The notes beneath the pieces are model-generated. The model saw nothing but the letters and a program-made list of their open reading frames with translations. It was not told where the DNA came from and made no database searches. DNA of 64,000 bases. Source: Macrotis lagotis (taxonomy: Eukaryota; Chordata; Mammalia; Peramelemorphia; Peramelidae). The stretch lies in NCBI RefSeq assembly GCF_037893015.1, contig NC_133660.1, forward strand, positions 282,411,067 through 282,475,066, written 5' to 3'. This document shows positions 1 through 8,450 of the stretch, piece after piece. The first letter of the stretch is position 1. Each line of letters begins with the position of its first letter. A program made the position numbers and the translations under genes.

Positions 1-211
1 CCATTTGAATCTGGATCCTGGATCCGGGAGTCTCAGTTTCTAGGGCAGATGCAGACAAGCAGGGGTATGGAGCTGAGGGGTGGGGGTGGGGAGGGAGGTT
101 GTCTCTGAAGTCCAAGGTCTTGGGAGTAGAGGGAGGCCAAGGCCCTGGGAAGCCAGGCTTTTCAAGGGGGACTGAATTTGGGGTAAAGACTGGGTCAGAA
201 TTATTGGGGAG

Positions 212-370
212 GGGGCGGCTAGGTGGTGAAGTAGATAGAGCACTGGCTCAGGAGTCAAGAGGACCTGGGTTCAAATCCGGTCTCAGACACTTCATAATGA
301 CCTAGCTGTGTGGCCTTGGGCAAGCCACTTAACCCCACTGCCTTGCAAAAACCTAAAAAAAAAAAAAAAA
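212..370 (+). mobile_element. Marsupial tRNA-derived SINE (WSINE1/MAR1-like)
   Basis: This copy is full length. It has a head GGGCGGCTAGGTGG, the pol III B box GGTTCAAATCC, the tail GCCTTGCAAAAACCT and an A-run. The 10-bp target duplication TATTGGGGAG (202-211 and 375-384) is perfect, which points to a young insertion. Confidence 0.93.
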
Positions 371-1239
371 GAAATATTGGGGAGAAGAGAGCGTCATCTG
401 TAAGAGTGGTAAGATCATGGGCACGAAGAATCATGAGCGTGAAAGGGGTGGGCAGGAGGTGATCCAAGGGCCTTCAGGATAAAGGGTGCTGTCAGAACTA
501 GGAAGCAGGAAGAGTCTGATGGAGAGATCGGATGAAGGTGAATTTGCTCATCAGAGATGGATTCAGCAGCCAGGGAGGGCAGAAGTGGTCAGGTGAAGAT
601 TAGAACTAAATTGGATTGGGCCAGGCTGATGGCCAATCCTGATTTACAGGGATTAGAGTAGCCTGGGAGGAATCTGCTGGCCTTAGGGTTTGGGGAGGTT
701 CAAATATGGAGAAGCTAAATTGGCTCAGGGACATAAGTGGAATGATGTCCAGGGGTCTAGGCAGGTCCGGCCTTTGAGGGGGTGGACCATGGACATTTAT
801 TGAAGGCTGACCCTGTTTTCTTTCCAGAGCAATGGGCTCATGAAGTGATCCCCACTTCACCCCCATCCAGTTTTGGCTCACTCTGAAAATCCTCTTGGAC
901 TTCTTTGGGAGTGAAAGTCAAGGCTGGGAAACTCCTTGAGGGAAAATATGGAACAGGGGGAGCTCCACCTCCAAACAACCACTGTTTTGGAAACAGATTT
1001 GTCCTGAGGGTGGGGTTGGGGACACCCTCTTAAACTACCCTAAAAGGTCAGGATCAGCAGTGATTGCTACACCCCTTCTTTAGATTCCCCCAAGTTGCTG
1101 CCTCAGCAGAAAGGGTCCATCTGGCCAGAGGGTCAGGTTACTCAGTAAGGAGACCCAGGCATCCCCTCCCCCTCAGCCTCTACCTCTGGGAGACCTGATG
1201 CCTCCCCTCCCCAGGACTGGAGACTGAGCACTGGATTGG

Positions 1240-1520
1240 GACAAGAGACAGGCTGGAAAGAGGACTGGACTCCCAGTTCAGTGGACCTGAGTTTTAGTCC
1301 TGACTCTGCCACTGACTAGACATGAAACTTAGAACACTTCTTTCTGAGCCTCAGTTTCCCCATCTGTAGAATGAGGAGTTTGGACTAAATGGTCTACCTC
1401 TAAGCATCCTCCCAGTTCTGCCATTCTATGTCCTATGTTCTAAGGTCCCTCCCAACACAGATATTCTATGTTCTAGAGACCCTCCCAGCTCTGGTGTTCC
1501 ACACTGGGTGTCTTAGGGTG
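1240..1520 (+). mobile_element. MIR/THER-type SINE with tandemly repeated 3' tail
   Basis: The core reads CCTCAGTTTCCCCATCTGTA, then a tail with two to three diverged copies of a roughly 30-bp unit containing TTCTATGTTCTAAGGTCCCTC (split here by small changes). A related copy with a longer tail lies at 39225-39620. Confidence 0.7.
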
Positions 1521-1982
1521 TTGCCTGGTTCTAGGTCCTCTTCAGTGGGCCACTCCAAGGCCTAGCCAGAAGATAAGCAGACTTTGTTGAAATAGTAATG
1601 GAGGCTCTGGGTGGGCCTGGGAGAAAGTCTTGTGGGCCACCAGGGGCTGGAGAGTGGTTCTTGAGGGGACCTGAGTTCTTTCTCTTCTCCACCCCACCTC
1701 CCCATTCCAGGCTGGGGGTGGAGTGGGGCATGATTTTGGAGTCAGAGACCTTCAAGGGTGGGGCAGAGGGATATATTTAACCTCTTGGAAGGAGGAGGGC
1801 ATCCCTCAAGTGCTCTAGCTTTTCCCCTCCTCAGACCCCCCCACCATGAGGTTCGCCCATCAGCAACGGAGACCTCCAGGCAAAGACAGGCTGGCTGGTG
1901 AATACTCTTTGGGGAAAGGGAGGGATGTTTCTTGTTTTGGCCCCCTCCCGGGTCCCCCATTCTTGAGGCCCGTCCCCCTCAC

Positions 1983-2117
1983 CTTCCGTTGTTGCTTTTC
2001 CCAGGCAGGGTCCAGAAGCAGGTCTCGGTCCCAGTCCTCCTCCTGTTCCATGTACTCCCCGCCTCCATAGGGACCCTGGCCCTCGCCCAGGCCTTCGGGC
2101 TGCAACACCATCATCAT
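1983..2117 (-). CDS. ACTN3: Alpha-actinin-3, first coding exon (rest of gene lies beyond the left edge)
   Basis: This exon encodes the first 45 residues of alpha-actinin-3, the Z-disc actin crosslinker of fast skeletal muscle fibres. The translation begins [13 protein letters not shown] and ends [16 protein letters not shown], matching the start of human ACTN3 as I know it; the segment [20 protein letters not shown] is the conserved actinin lead-in to the first calponin-homology domain. I start at the first of three consecutive ATGs (2117); a GTG-GCC lies upstream in frame. The exon ends AAG followed by GTGAGG, a good donor, in phase 0. No second exon (starting TFTAW) is visible in 1-1982, so intron 1 exceeds 1.98 kb. 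Compared with human, the glycine-rich stretch before EYMEQ is shorter. The gene is divergent from ZDHHC24. Confidence 0.95.
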
Positions 2118-2149
2118 GGCCACGTCCTGTGGTTCTGCCCTGGCTCGGC

Positions 2150-2225
2150 CCGGCCCCCGGGCCCCCGACGGCAGCCCCCATAAATACCTCCCAGGGCTGG
2201 GATCGGGTTCCTGCTAAATTTGGAA
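2150..2225 (-). promoter_or_regulatory. ACTN3: Candidate ACTN3 core promoter (TATA-like box and CArG-like box)
   Basis: On the minus strand TATTTAT (2180-2186) lies about 63-70 bp upstream of the ACTN3 start codon, within GGTATTTATGG, which also resembles a MEF2 site. CTAAATTTGG (2214-2223) is one base from the SRF CArG consensus. Both suit a muscle-restricted TATA promoter. The transcription start, probably near 2150-2155, is inferred only. Confidence 0.5.
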
Positions 2226-2659
2226 ATGGGGGAGGGGCCAACATGGAAGGGAGGGAGATGTCTGGGTCCCAGGCAGACCAGGGGTGGAGGGGAAAGGGCA
2301 AAAAGGAAGGCAGATGGTCCCCTGACGGCTCCCCTCCTAAGCCCAGAAAAACTTTGAAAATGCTGAGGACTCCAAAGAGTTTTAAGCTCCTTGGTCCAAA
2401 GAAGCCCTCGGGTTGGGCTCTCTCAGTCTGGCTAGGTTTTGCTTAATCCTTTTTCCTTCACACAGCCAAACTGAGACCTGGGGGAGGCAAAAGGAGGAAA
2501 GGGGAAATGACCCATCAACCCATTCCTCGGATGGACAAATCTAAGCCCACGGAAATACTTTGGGTGGGTTTCGCGTTTTTTCCTGTAGCAGGAGGGACCT
2601 GAATGTCTTGGGAAGGTGTGGGAAGCCAGAGCCTGGGCGCTAATCCTGGGGATGACTGC

Positions 2660-2700
2660 GGAGCCAGCTGGATGCAGTCGGGGCTATTAATACAGCCTTG
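2660..2700 (-). promoter_or_regulatory. Candidate muscle enhancer: E-box beside MEF2-like site
   Basis: CAGCTG (2665-2670) is a canonical myogenic E-box, and CTATTAATAC (2684-2693) is one base from the MEF2 consensus. They sit 13 bp apart, about 550 bp upstream of the ACTN3 start. Another CAGCTG lies near 2889. Function is inferred from motif pairing and from the neighbouring muscle gene. Confidence 0.35.
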
Positions 2701-3012
2701 GCTTGGGGCAAGCCACCCAGAGAATGTGCTGAGGCAGGAAAGGCTGTACTCGGTTGCAATTCCATCCCCTCTGCCTCTGAGGGGAGTGGAGAGTGGACTA
2801 AGATCAAGGACCCTGATGACAGCTTAGAGCTGCCTTCAATACACAGACCATCTATCTCAGCCCAGAGGAGGACACATTTGGCAGATGGGACAGCTGAGTG
2901 ACCTTTGACAGACTGTTAGAACAGCAGAAGGGGAGGTACAATTGGAAATGGACAGATGGTACCCACATTTTCTTTTTTTAATTATTAATTAAATTTGTGG
3001 TACCCACATTTT

Positions 3013-3165
3013 TTTTTTTTTTAGGTTTTTGCAAGGCAATGGGGTTAAGTGGCTTGCCCAAGGCCACACAGCTAGGTAATTATGAAGTGTCTGAGACCAG
3101 ATTTGAACCCAGGTACTCCTGACTCCAGGGCTGGTGCTCTATCCACTGTGCCACCTAGCCACCCC
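3013..3165 (-). mobile_element. Marsupial tRNA-derived SINE (WSINE1/MAR1-like)
   Basis: It reads in reverse from a T-run through TTTGCAAGGCAATGGGGTTA to CACCTAGCCACCCC. Flanking copies of TGGTACCCACATTTT (2998-3012) and TGGTACCCATATTTT (3166-3180) are the target duplication. A third copy lies at 2957-2971. Confidence 0.92.
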
Positions 3166-3330
3166 TGGTACCCATATTTTCAAGGAAGTAGAGTTTCCAT
3201 AACAGTGATCATGGCATTCATTTCTGGCAAAATCACTGAAGAGATGACTGAAGTCTAGAAAAAGAAGCAATGATTACAAAGAACCACCAACATTTCAGCC
3301 AGAATCAGACAGGCCAGACTTACCCATTTT

Positions 3331-3478
3331 TTTTTTTAGGTTTTTGCAAGGCAAATGGGGTTAAGTGGCTTGCTCAAGGCCACACAGCTAGGTCATTATT
3401 AAGTGTCTAAGACTGGATTTGAACCCAGGTACTCCTGACTCCAGGGCCGGTGCTCTATCCACTGTGCCACCTAGCCAC
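3331..3478 (-). mobile_element. Marsupial tRNA-derived SINE (WSINE1/MAR1-like)
   Basis: This is a full-length reverse copy with the usual B-box region and a T-run at its left end. The target duplication is short (CCCATTTT). It is followed by a TTTTC-rich stretch. Confidence 0.9.
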
Positions 3479-3482
3479 CCCA

Positions 3483-3516
<34 letters not shown>

Positions 3517-3599
3517 GATAGGCTTACCAATCCAACAGATCAAGAGAAGACTTTGTTTTGGGTTATCTGGATTTTAGCAAAAAATTTGACCAAGTTTCT

Positions 3600-3765
3600 T
3601 AAGCTACCTTGTGAACACAGTGTAAAACTTTTACCAGACTGTTTGCCACCATAGGGAGGTGGAGGGAAGGGAGGGTGGTAGGAAAATATGGAACTCATAA
3701 ACTTGCAAATGGGTGAATGTTGAAACCTTTTTTTGCATGTAATTAGAAAAATTAAAAAAAAAAAC
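3600..3765 (+). mobile_element. L1 3' tail fragment
   Basis: It carries the end of the marsupial L1 3' UTR: the G-rich GGAGGTGGAGGGAAGGGAGG stretch, then ATGGAACTC, then TTTTGCATGTAATTAGAAAAA and an A-run. The same arrangement recurs at 4180-4290, 36220-36350 and 62040-62120. Confidence 0.65.
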
Positions 3766-3779
3766 AAGAGAAAAAGAAA

Positions 3780-4290
3780 GAAATCATGAGGAATGGGACT
3801 TCTGAAAAGCCTAGAAGGACTTGCATGAACTGATAGGGAGCAAAGTGAGCAGAACCAGAAGAACATTGTGCCCACTGACAGCAACACTGGGTGATGATCA
3901 GCTATGACGGACTTGTTCTCAGCAGTACAATAATCAAAGACAATTCTAAAGGACTCGTGATGAAAAATAACATCTATATTCAGAGAAGGAACTAGAGTCT
4001 GAATGCAGAAAAAAACTCACTATTTTTGATTTTTAAAATTTGTTTTATGTATTCTGGTTTTATCTATTATGGTTTCCCCTCTTTTTTTATTTGATTTTTC
4101 TTTCACAACATGATTAAGATGGATGTATGATTAACATAATTATACCTATATAACCTATGTTAGATTGCTTTTTTATCAGTGGAAGGGGGAAGGGAAGGGA
4201 GGAAGAAAAATGTGAAACTTAAAACCTTACCAAAAAAAAAAACTGTTGAAAAGTAGCTTTGCGTGCAATTGGAAAAAATAGATTAAAAAA
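3780..4290 (+). mobile_element. L1 3' end (end of ORF2 plus 3' UTR), 5'-truncated
   Basis: It starts in the last part of ORF2 (GACTTGCATGAACTGAT, GAGCAGAACCAGAAGAACA) and runs through the 3' UTR to a G-rich stretch and an A-run. It parallels the copies at 35705-36352, 48360-49085 and 61800-62125, and it directly follows the tail at 3600-3765. Confidence 0.75.
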
Positions 4291-4329
4291 AATACTTTGT
4301 GGACAAGATAGATAAAGAGCTGTCAGCTA

Positions 4330-5420
4330 TAGCTTAACATAGGTGGGTGGAATTGAAATGATTGTGGTCTTTGTTTTGAAGCCCAGAGAAGAGACCTTAG
4401 TGGTCAGTCCAGTGTCAGCTTGGAAGGTCTCCCAGTAGAGTGCTATAAGGATTTGTGAATTTTTAAAAATCAGATGAAGGTAGAGTTGATATACTAATCA
4501 ATTTTGCAGATGATTGAAAGCAAAAAAGGGCGACTGAGAAAGGCTGCTCAGGATCCTGACAGGCTTGGATGATAATCAATTAAAATGGACTGTCAGGGGT
4601 GGCTAGGTGGCGAAGTGGATAAAGCACCGGCCCTGGAGTCAGGAGTACCTGGGTTCAAATCTGGTCTCAGACATTTAATAATTACCTAGCTGTGTGGCCT
4701 TGGGCAAGCCACTTAACCCCATTTGCCTTGCAAAAACCTAAATAAAATAAAATAAAATAAAATAGACTGTCATAGAGGGAAATTGTGAACAAGTACAACA
4801 TGGAAGACAGGTGGCAAGAGGTAAATCATCTGAGCTGAGAAATGGAAACAAGGGAGCCAAAAGAGGTCGTCTGCATTACTCAGGGGCTGCAGTGCTTAGA
4901 GAGTTTATCTCAGAGTCAGATAAGTGTTAATTGGGTGACCCTAGGTGAGCCACTTACCCTGTTTTCTGATCCAAAAAGTGAGGGGGAGGTTCTCTTCCAG
5001 ATGTTCATGTAATTTTCTTCCACTGGAGAAACAAGAGTGTGTTTGGCACAAAACTGGTGGTAATAAATGTCTGTCACTTAATCAATTTGGTTACTCTAGT
5101 GAGAGCAGTACTAAAATACTGTGCTCTATTTTGGGTACCATGTTTTAGGCAAGATGTTGAAATGCTGGAGACCATCTGGAGAAAATGGACCCTGATGGTG
5201 GGGCTACTCTACTGAGGACCATGTCCTGTGTGGATCTTCTGAAGAAATGAAGACTGTTTAGCCTGAAGAAGAGACTTAAGGAGATCAAGAGGGACATCTT
5301 CCCTTATTTGAAAGGCTGTTAGGTAAAGATCCATTAAATTTGTTCTATTTGACTCCAGGGATGATGCAGAAATGTCCTAAAGTCTAAAACTGGGCATCAT
5401 CCAAACGGTGAGGCCAGGGG
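4330..5420 (+). mobile_element. CR1/L3-like LINE fossil, interrupted by a SINE
   Basis: ATCAATTTTGCAGATGAT (near 4498) matches the reverse-transcriptase FADD box. Near 5258 the translation LFSLKKRLKEIKRDI resembles the C-terminal LFSLEKRRLRGDLI block of CR1-type ORF2. The order of the blocks is correct for the plus strand. The copy is heavily decayed and is split by the SINE at 4595-4764. The family name is my inference from these blocks. Confidence 0.6.
4595..4764 (+). mobile_element. Marsupial tRNA-derived SINE (WSINE1/MAR1-like)
   Basis: This is a full-length copy ending in (AAAAT)n. The target duplication is AAAATGGACTGTCA versus AAAATAGACTGTCA. It is inserted within the older CR1/L3-like LINE. 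Confidence 0.93.
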
Positions 5421-5535
5421 GGTCATGAGGAGGATTCAACCCATTACTAAGGATGAATCATCAAAGAGAAGCGCTTGACCCACTAAGACATAGTCCAAGG
5501 CCATGGTGTCAAATTCAAATAGAAATTAGGGCCAC

Positions 5536-5693
5536 TGGGATAGTAAGGTGGCACAGTGGATTGAGCACCAGCCCTGGAGTCAGGAAGACCTGAATTCAAA
5601 TCCTACCTCAGACACTTAATTGTTACTTAGCTGTGTGAACTTGGGCAAATCACTTAACTTCACTGCTTTGCAAAACCCTAAAGACAAAACAAA
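5536..5693 (+). mobile_element. Older marsupial tRNA-derived SINE
   Basis: The copy is diverged (ATTCAAATCCTACCTC in the B-box region) but keeps an exact 13-bp duplication AAATTAGGGCCAC at 5523-5535 and 5694-5706. Confidence 0.88.
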
Positions 5694-6449
5694 AAATTAG
5701 GGCCACCGAACAGTACATAAGAATTCCTATGGGCTGCCTATTATAGAAAACCACATATTAATATTATGTTTTAATGTTTTCACTTATATGGTTCAGTATT
5801 TCCCATTTTAATTTTAATTTTCCATTTAAATTTGGTTCAGGTATTGTTGTGGGTCTTGTACAGCTGGCAGGTGGTGTGTCTGATGCCTCTGGGCTAAAGG
5901 ATGCCAGTAGAAATATGTATGCAGTGAAAACATGTTGGGTTGCTCATTTGGTGAAATTATAATAGCTGTAACCATTTCAGGGTTAATGTTCCTCTCAGGG
6001 CTAAGAAATATTAAAGAAAGAACAAACTATTATTCCTAAACTATTTCTAGAAGAAAGCCCCTTGTATTCCAAACAGGTGGCTCACTCTAACTTTTGATAA
6101 GACTTTTACTATGACTAGGATAGCAGACTTTTTCCCACAAGAAAAATCTTGCATTCCAAAGAAGCTCCTAAGATTCCTTTGGTTTGATAAGCAGACTGTG
6201 GCTAGACCTTGTGTTCCAAGACAAGTTCCATTACTTCAGTAAAATAGTTCTCATCCTGAAGGCCATTCTCGCCATCTGGATGGTGAGGTCATACTTAATG
6301 AAAACCTTTTATTCTTCTCTTTGTTGCTGGGGCAGATTTTCACAAGTTGAATGTAAGGCTGAGGACTAGCCAATGAGTGGACAGAGAGGGACCATAGGGA
6401 GGAGGAGGGGATTGCATTAGGCCAGATAATCTTTGTTTTTTAAGATTTT

Positions 6450-6592
6450 TGCAAGGCAAACGGGGTTAAGTGGCTTGCCCAAGGCCACACAGCTAGGGAA
6501 TTATGAAGTGTCTGAGACCGGATTTGAACCCAGGTCCTCCTGACTCCAGGGCCGGTGCTTTATGCACTACACACCTAGCCGCCCCTACTTTA
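6450..6592 (-). mobile_element. Marsupial tRNA-derived SINE inserted at an L1 tail
   Basis: This reverse copy is flanked by an exact 17-bp duplication, TTGTTTTTTAAGATTTT, at 6433-6449 and 6593-6609. The duplicated site is the poly(A) end of the minus-strand L1 fragment that follows. Confidence 0.9.
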
Positions 6593-6800
6593 TTGTTTTT
6601 TAAGATTTTATTTGAGTTTCCCAATTTCCCCCTAGCCTTGCTTCGCTCCGCACGCCCCAGAAGGCAGTCTGTCAGTCTTTCCTTTGCCTCCCTGGTATGC
6701 ACTGATCCCAGCTGAAGGCGATGAGAGAGAACTCGTGTCCCTAAGGGAGGCAGAGAGCCTAAGAGGGAGCAAGGTGAGACAATGATTTGGCAGCTTCGTT
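6593..6800 (-). mobile_element. L1 3' UTR fragment, GC-drifted
   Basis: Read on the minus strand it follows the same 3' UTR as 46060-46440 and 52900-53180 (the Lys-rich GGCAGTCTGTCAGTCTTTCC block and GATGAGAGAGAACTC in plus orientation). Many AT positions have become GC, as expected so close to the ZDHHC24 CpG island. Confidence 0.65.
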
Positions 6801-7099
6801 GGCAGGCCCTGTAGTCTTGCTTGACTGGCACCTCGGGGCGGCTCCTGGAGCTGCACTGCCTAGGTGAGACTTGCAGTCTGCCCTTTGCTGGAGAAAGGCC
6901 AAAACGCACTTCTTTTTCTTTTTTGTTGCCCAGGGGGTCCCTATATTTCATGGGTGGGTTTTAGTGCCACCGGCGGGAATCCGTGCCACAGCTGCCTCCT
7001 GTTTCTGCCCCAAACCTGTTCCCGGTCTGCGCTTGGCTTGGCGAGGCCCCGGCCTCCTGGAGGTCTGCGCCCCAGCTCAGCCAGAAGCCAAGCTGGGCC

Positions 7100-8450
7100 T
7101 GGCCGGGGTGGGCGCCTAACTGCGCCGCGCCGGGGCTTTCAGGGCCCGGGGAAGGCCCCCTGGGCGGGCGGGCCACGGCGCTGCGGGCCGGGCTCGGGGC
7201 TCTTCGGGCTTCCCCGCCAGCCCCAAGGCGCGAGGCTCCGAGCAGGCCGCAGGCGGGGGCGGGGCGCAGGGAGGCCTCGGGGGAGCTGCGGGCCCGGGCC
7301 TCGGGGCGGGGGCGGGGCGGCCTCGGGGCGGGAGCTTCCCAGAGGCCCCGGGAGCCGCCCCGGGGGGGGGGGCAGGAGGCCCGGCTGGGGGGGCGGGGCC
7401 GGAGCGCGGCAGGCGCGCGCCCTCATTGGCCGGCTCCCCGGCCAGTCAGCTGGCCGCTCCCGCCGGCGGCGGCGCGCATTGGCCGGCGGCGGGCGGCGCG
7501 GGCCGTGGTTGGCTCGGCTCGGCGCGGCTCCCGGGCGCCGGGGGCCGGGGGCCGGGCCCGGCCGGCGGAGCGCAGCAGCGCGGCGGCGGCAGCGGCGGCG
7601 GCGGGCGGCCCCCGGGGCGGCGGCGCGGCGCTGGGCCATGGGCGGCGTGTGGGCCGCGGGCGGGGGCGGCCGGCGGGGCCCGCGGCTGCCGCTGCTGCTG
7701 ACGGCGCTGTGGGCGGCCGCCGTGGCGCTGGAGCTGGCCTACGTGCTGCTGCGCGGGCCGGGGCTGCCGGCCGCCGGGCCCCTGGCGCGGGCGCTGCACC
7801 TGCTGCTGGCCGCCTTCCAGCTGCTCAACGTGCTGGGCAACGCGGCCCTCTTCCTGCTCCGGGACCCGGGCATCGGCGGCGTGCTGCTGGCGGGCCGGGC
7901 GCTGGGCCGCGGCTGGGAGTGAGTGCGCCTGCGCGCCCCGGGCCGGGCAGGGGGGGCCCCGAGCTGCCCCGGCCTCAGCTTCCCGGGGGTGAGGTGGCAC
8001 CGCTGTGTGCCCGCTCCCCGGAAGCCGCCGCCTAGCCCGGAGGCCGCGGAGGGTCTCAGCGCGAGCCCGAGAGACCCCCGAGGAGAGGGCGCCCCTCGGC
8101 CCCGGGCCCCCTTGTCCCCCGGCCGCGGTGGGCTCTCAGGGGACCCCAGGGCCATCCAGTCGCGGAGAGGCCGCGGGGTGGGCTCCCGAGGGGGGCGCGT
8201 GGGCCCGGGACAGAAGCCGCGGGGGCCCCTCTCCCTCGGTCGGCCCGGGCCGTCTTCGGGTCGCCGCTGGACCGGGCTCCTTGAGGGCAGGGCTGGCACA
8301 CGCGTCCCGTGGGGGGGGGGGGCTGCCGGCTCGCCCCGGGCCAGCCCCGAAGCGCAGGCCACCCACAGGTTCCGATGGAGGAAGGCAAGGCCAAGTGAGG
8401 GGGTGCGGCGCCGCAGCGAGCCACCGGGAAAGCGGGGAGCATTCGGGCGC
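7100..8450. promoter_or_regulatory. ZDHHC24: CpG island covering the ZDHHC24 promoter and first exon
   Basis: The sequence is very GC- and CpG-rich. Inverted CCAAT boxes (ATTGG) lie at 7425-7429 and 7478-7482, with a weaker GTTGG at 7508-7512, all 125-215 bp upstream of the start codon. This spaced arrangement is typical of NF-Y-driven TATA-less promoters. GC boxes (GGGCGGGG) are frequent. Long G runs (for example near 7363-7372 and 8311-8320) may form quadruplexes. Confidence 0.75.

Larger units (their letters stand above)
1..1982 (-). other. ACTN3 intron 1, 3'-truncated by window edge
   Basis: No exon was recognised here. The stretch holds one young SINE (212-370) and an older MIR-type SINE with a repeated tail (1240-1520). 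The remainder is unique, moderately GC-rich sequence in which I see no coding signal. Confidence 0.7.
2226..7100. other. ACTN3-ZDHHC24 divergent intergenic spacer
   Basis: The spacer is largely repeats: SINEs at 3013, 3331, 4595, 5536 and 6450, L1 3' ends at 3600-4290 and 6593-6800, and a CR1/L3-like LINE at 4330-5420. I see no gene in it. 2260-2950 and 5710-6420 look mostly unique. Confidence 0.7.

Noticed and set aside
240-300. tRNA genes suggested by A and B boxes
   Set aside because: The boxes belong to SINE heads. No intact cloverleaf or anticodon stem is kept, and the same head recurs in about 24 SINE copies.
1-1982. ACTN3 exon 2
   Set aside because: I searched the minus strand for TFTAWCNSHLRKAG and neighbouring actinin residues and found none. 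The exon must lie outside the window.
6864-7637. Long open frame in phase with ZDHHC24, extending 258 codons upstream of its ATG
   Set aside because: It is R-, G- and A-rich translation of a CpG island. The ATG at 7638 has good context and matches the human N-terminus.
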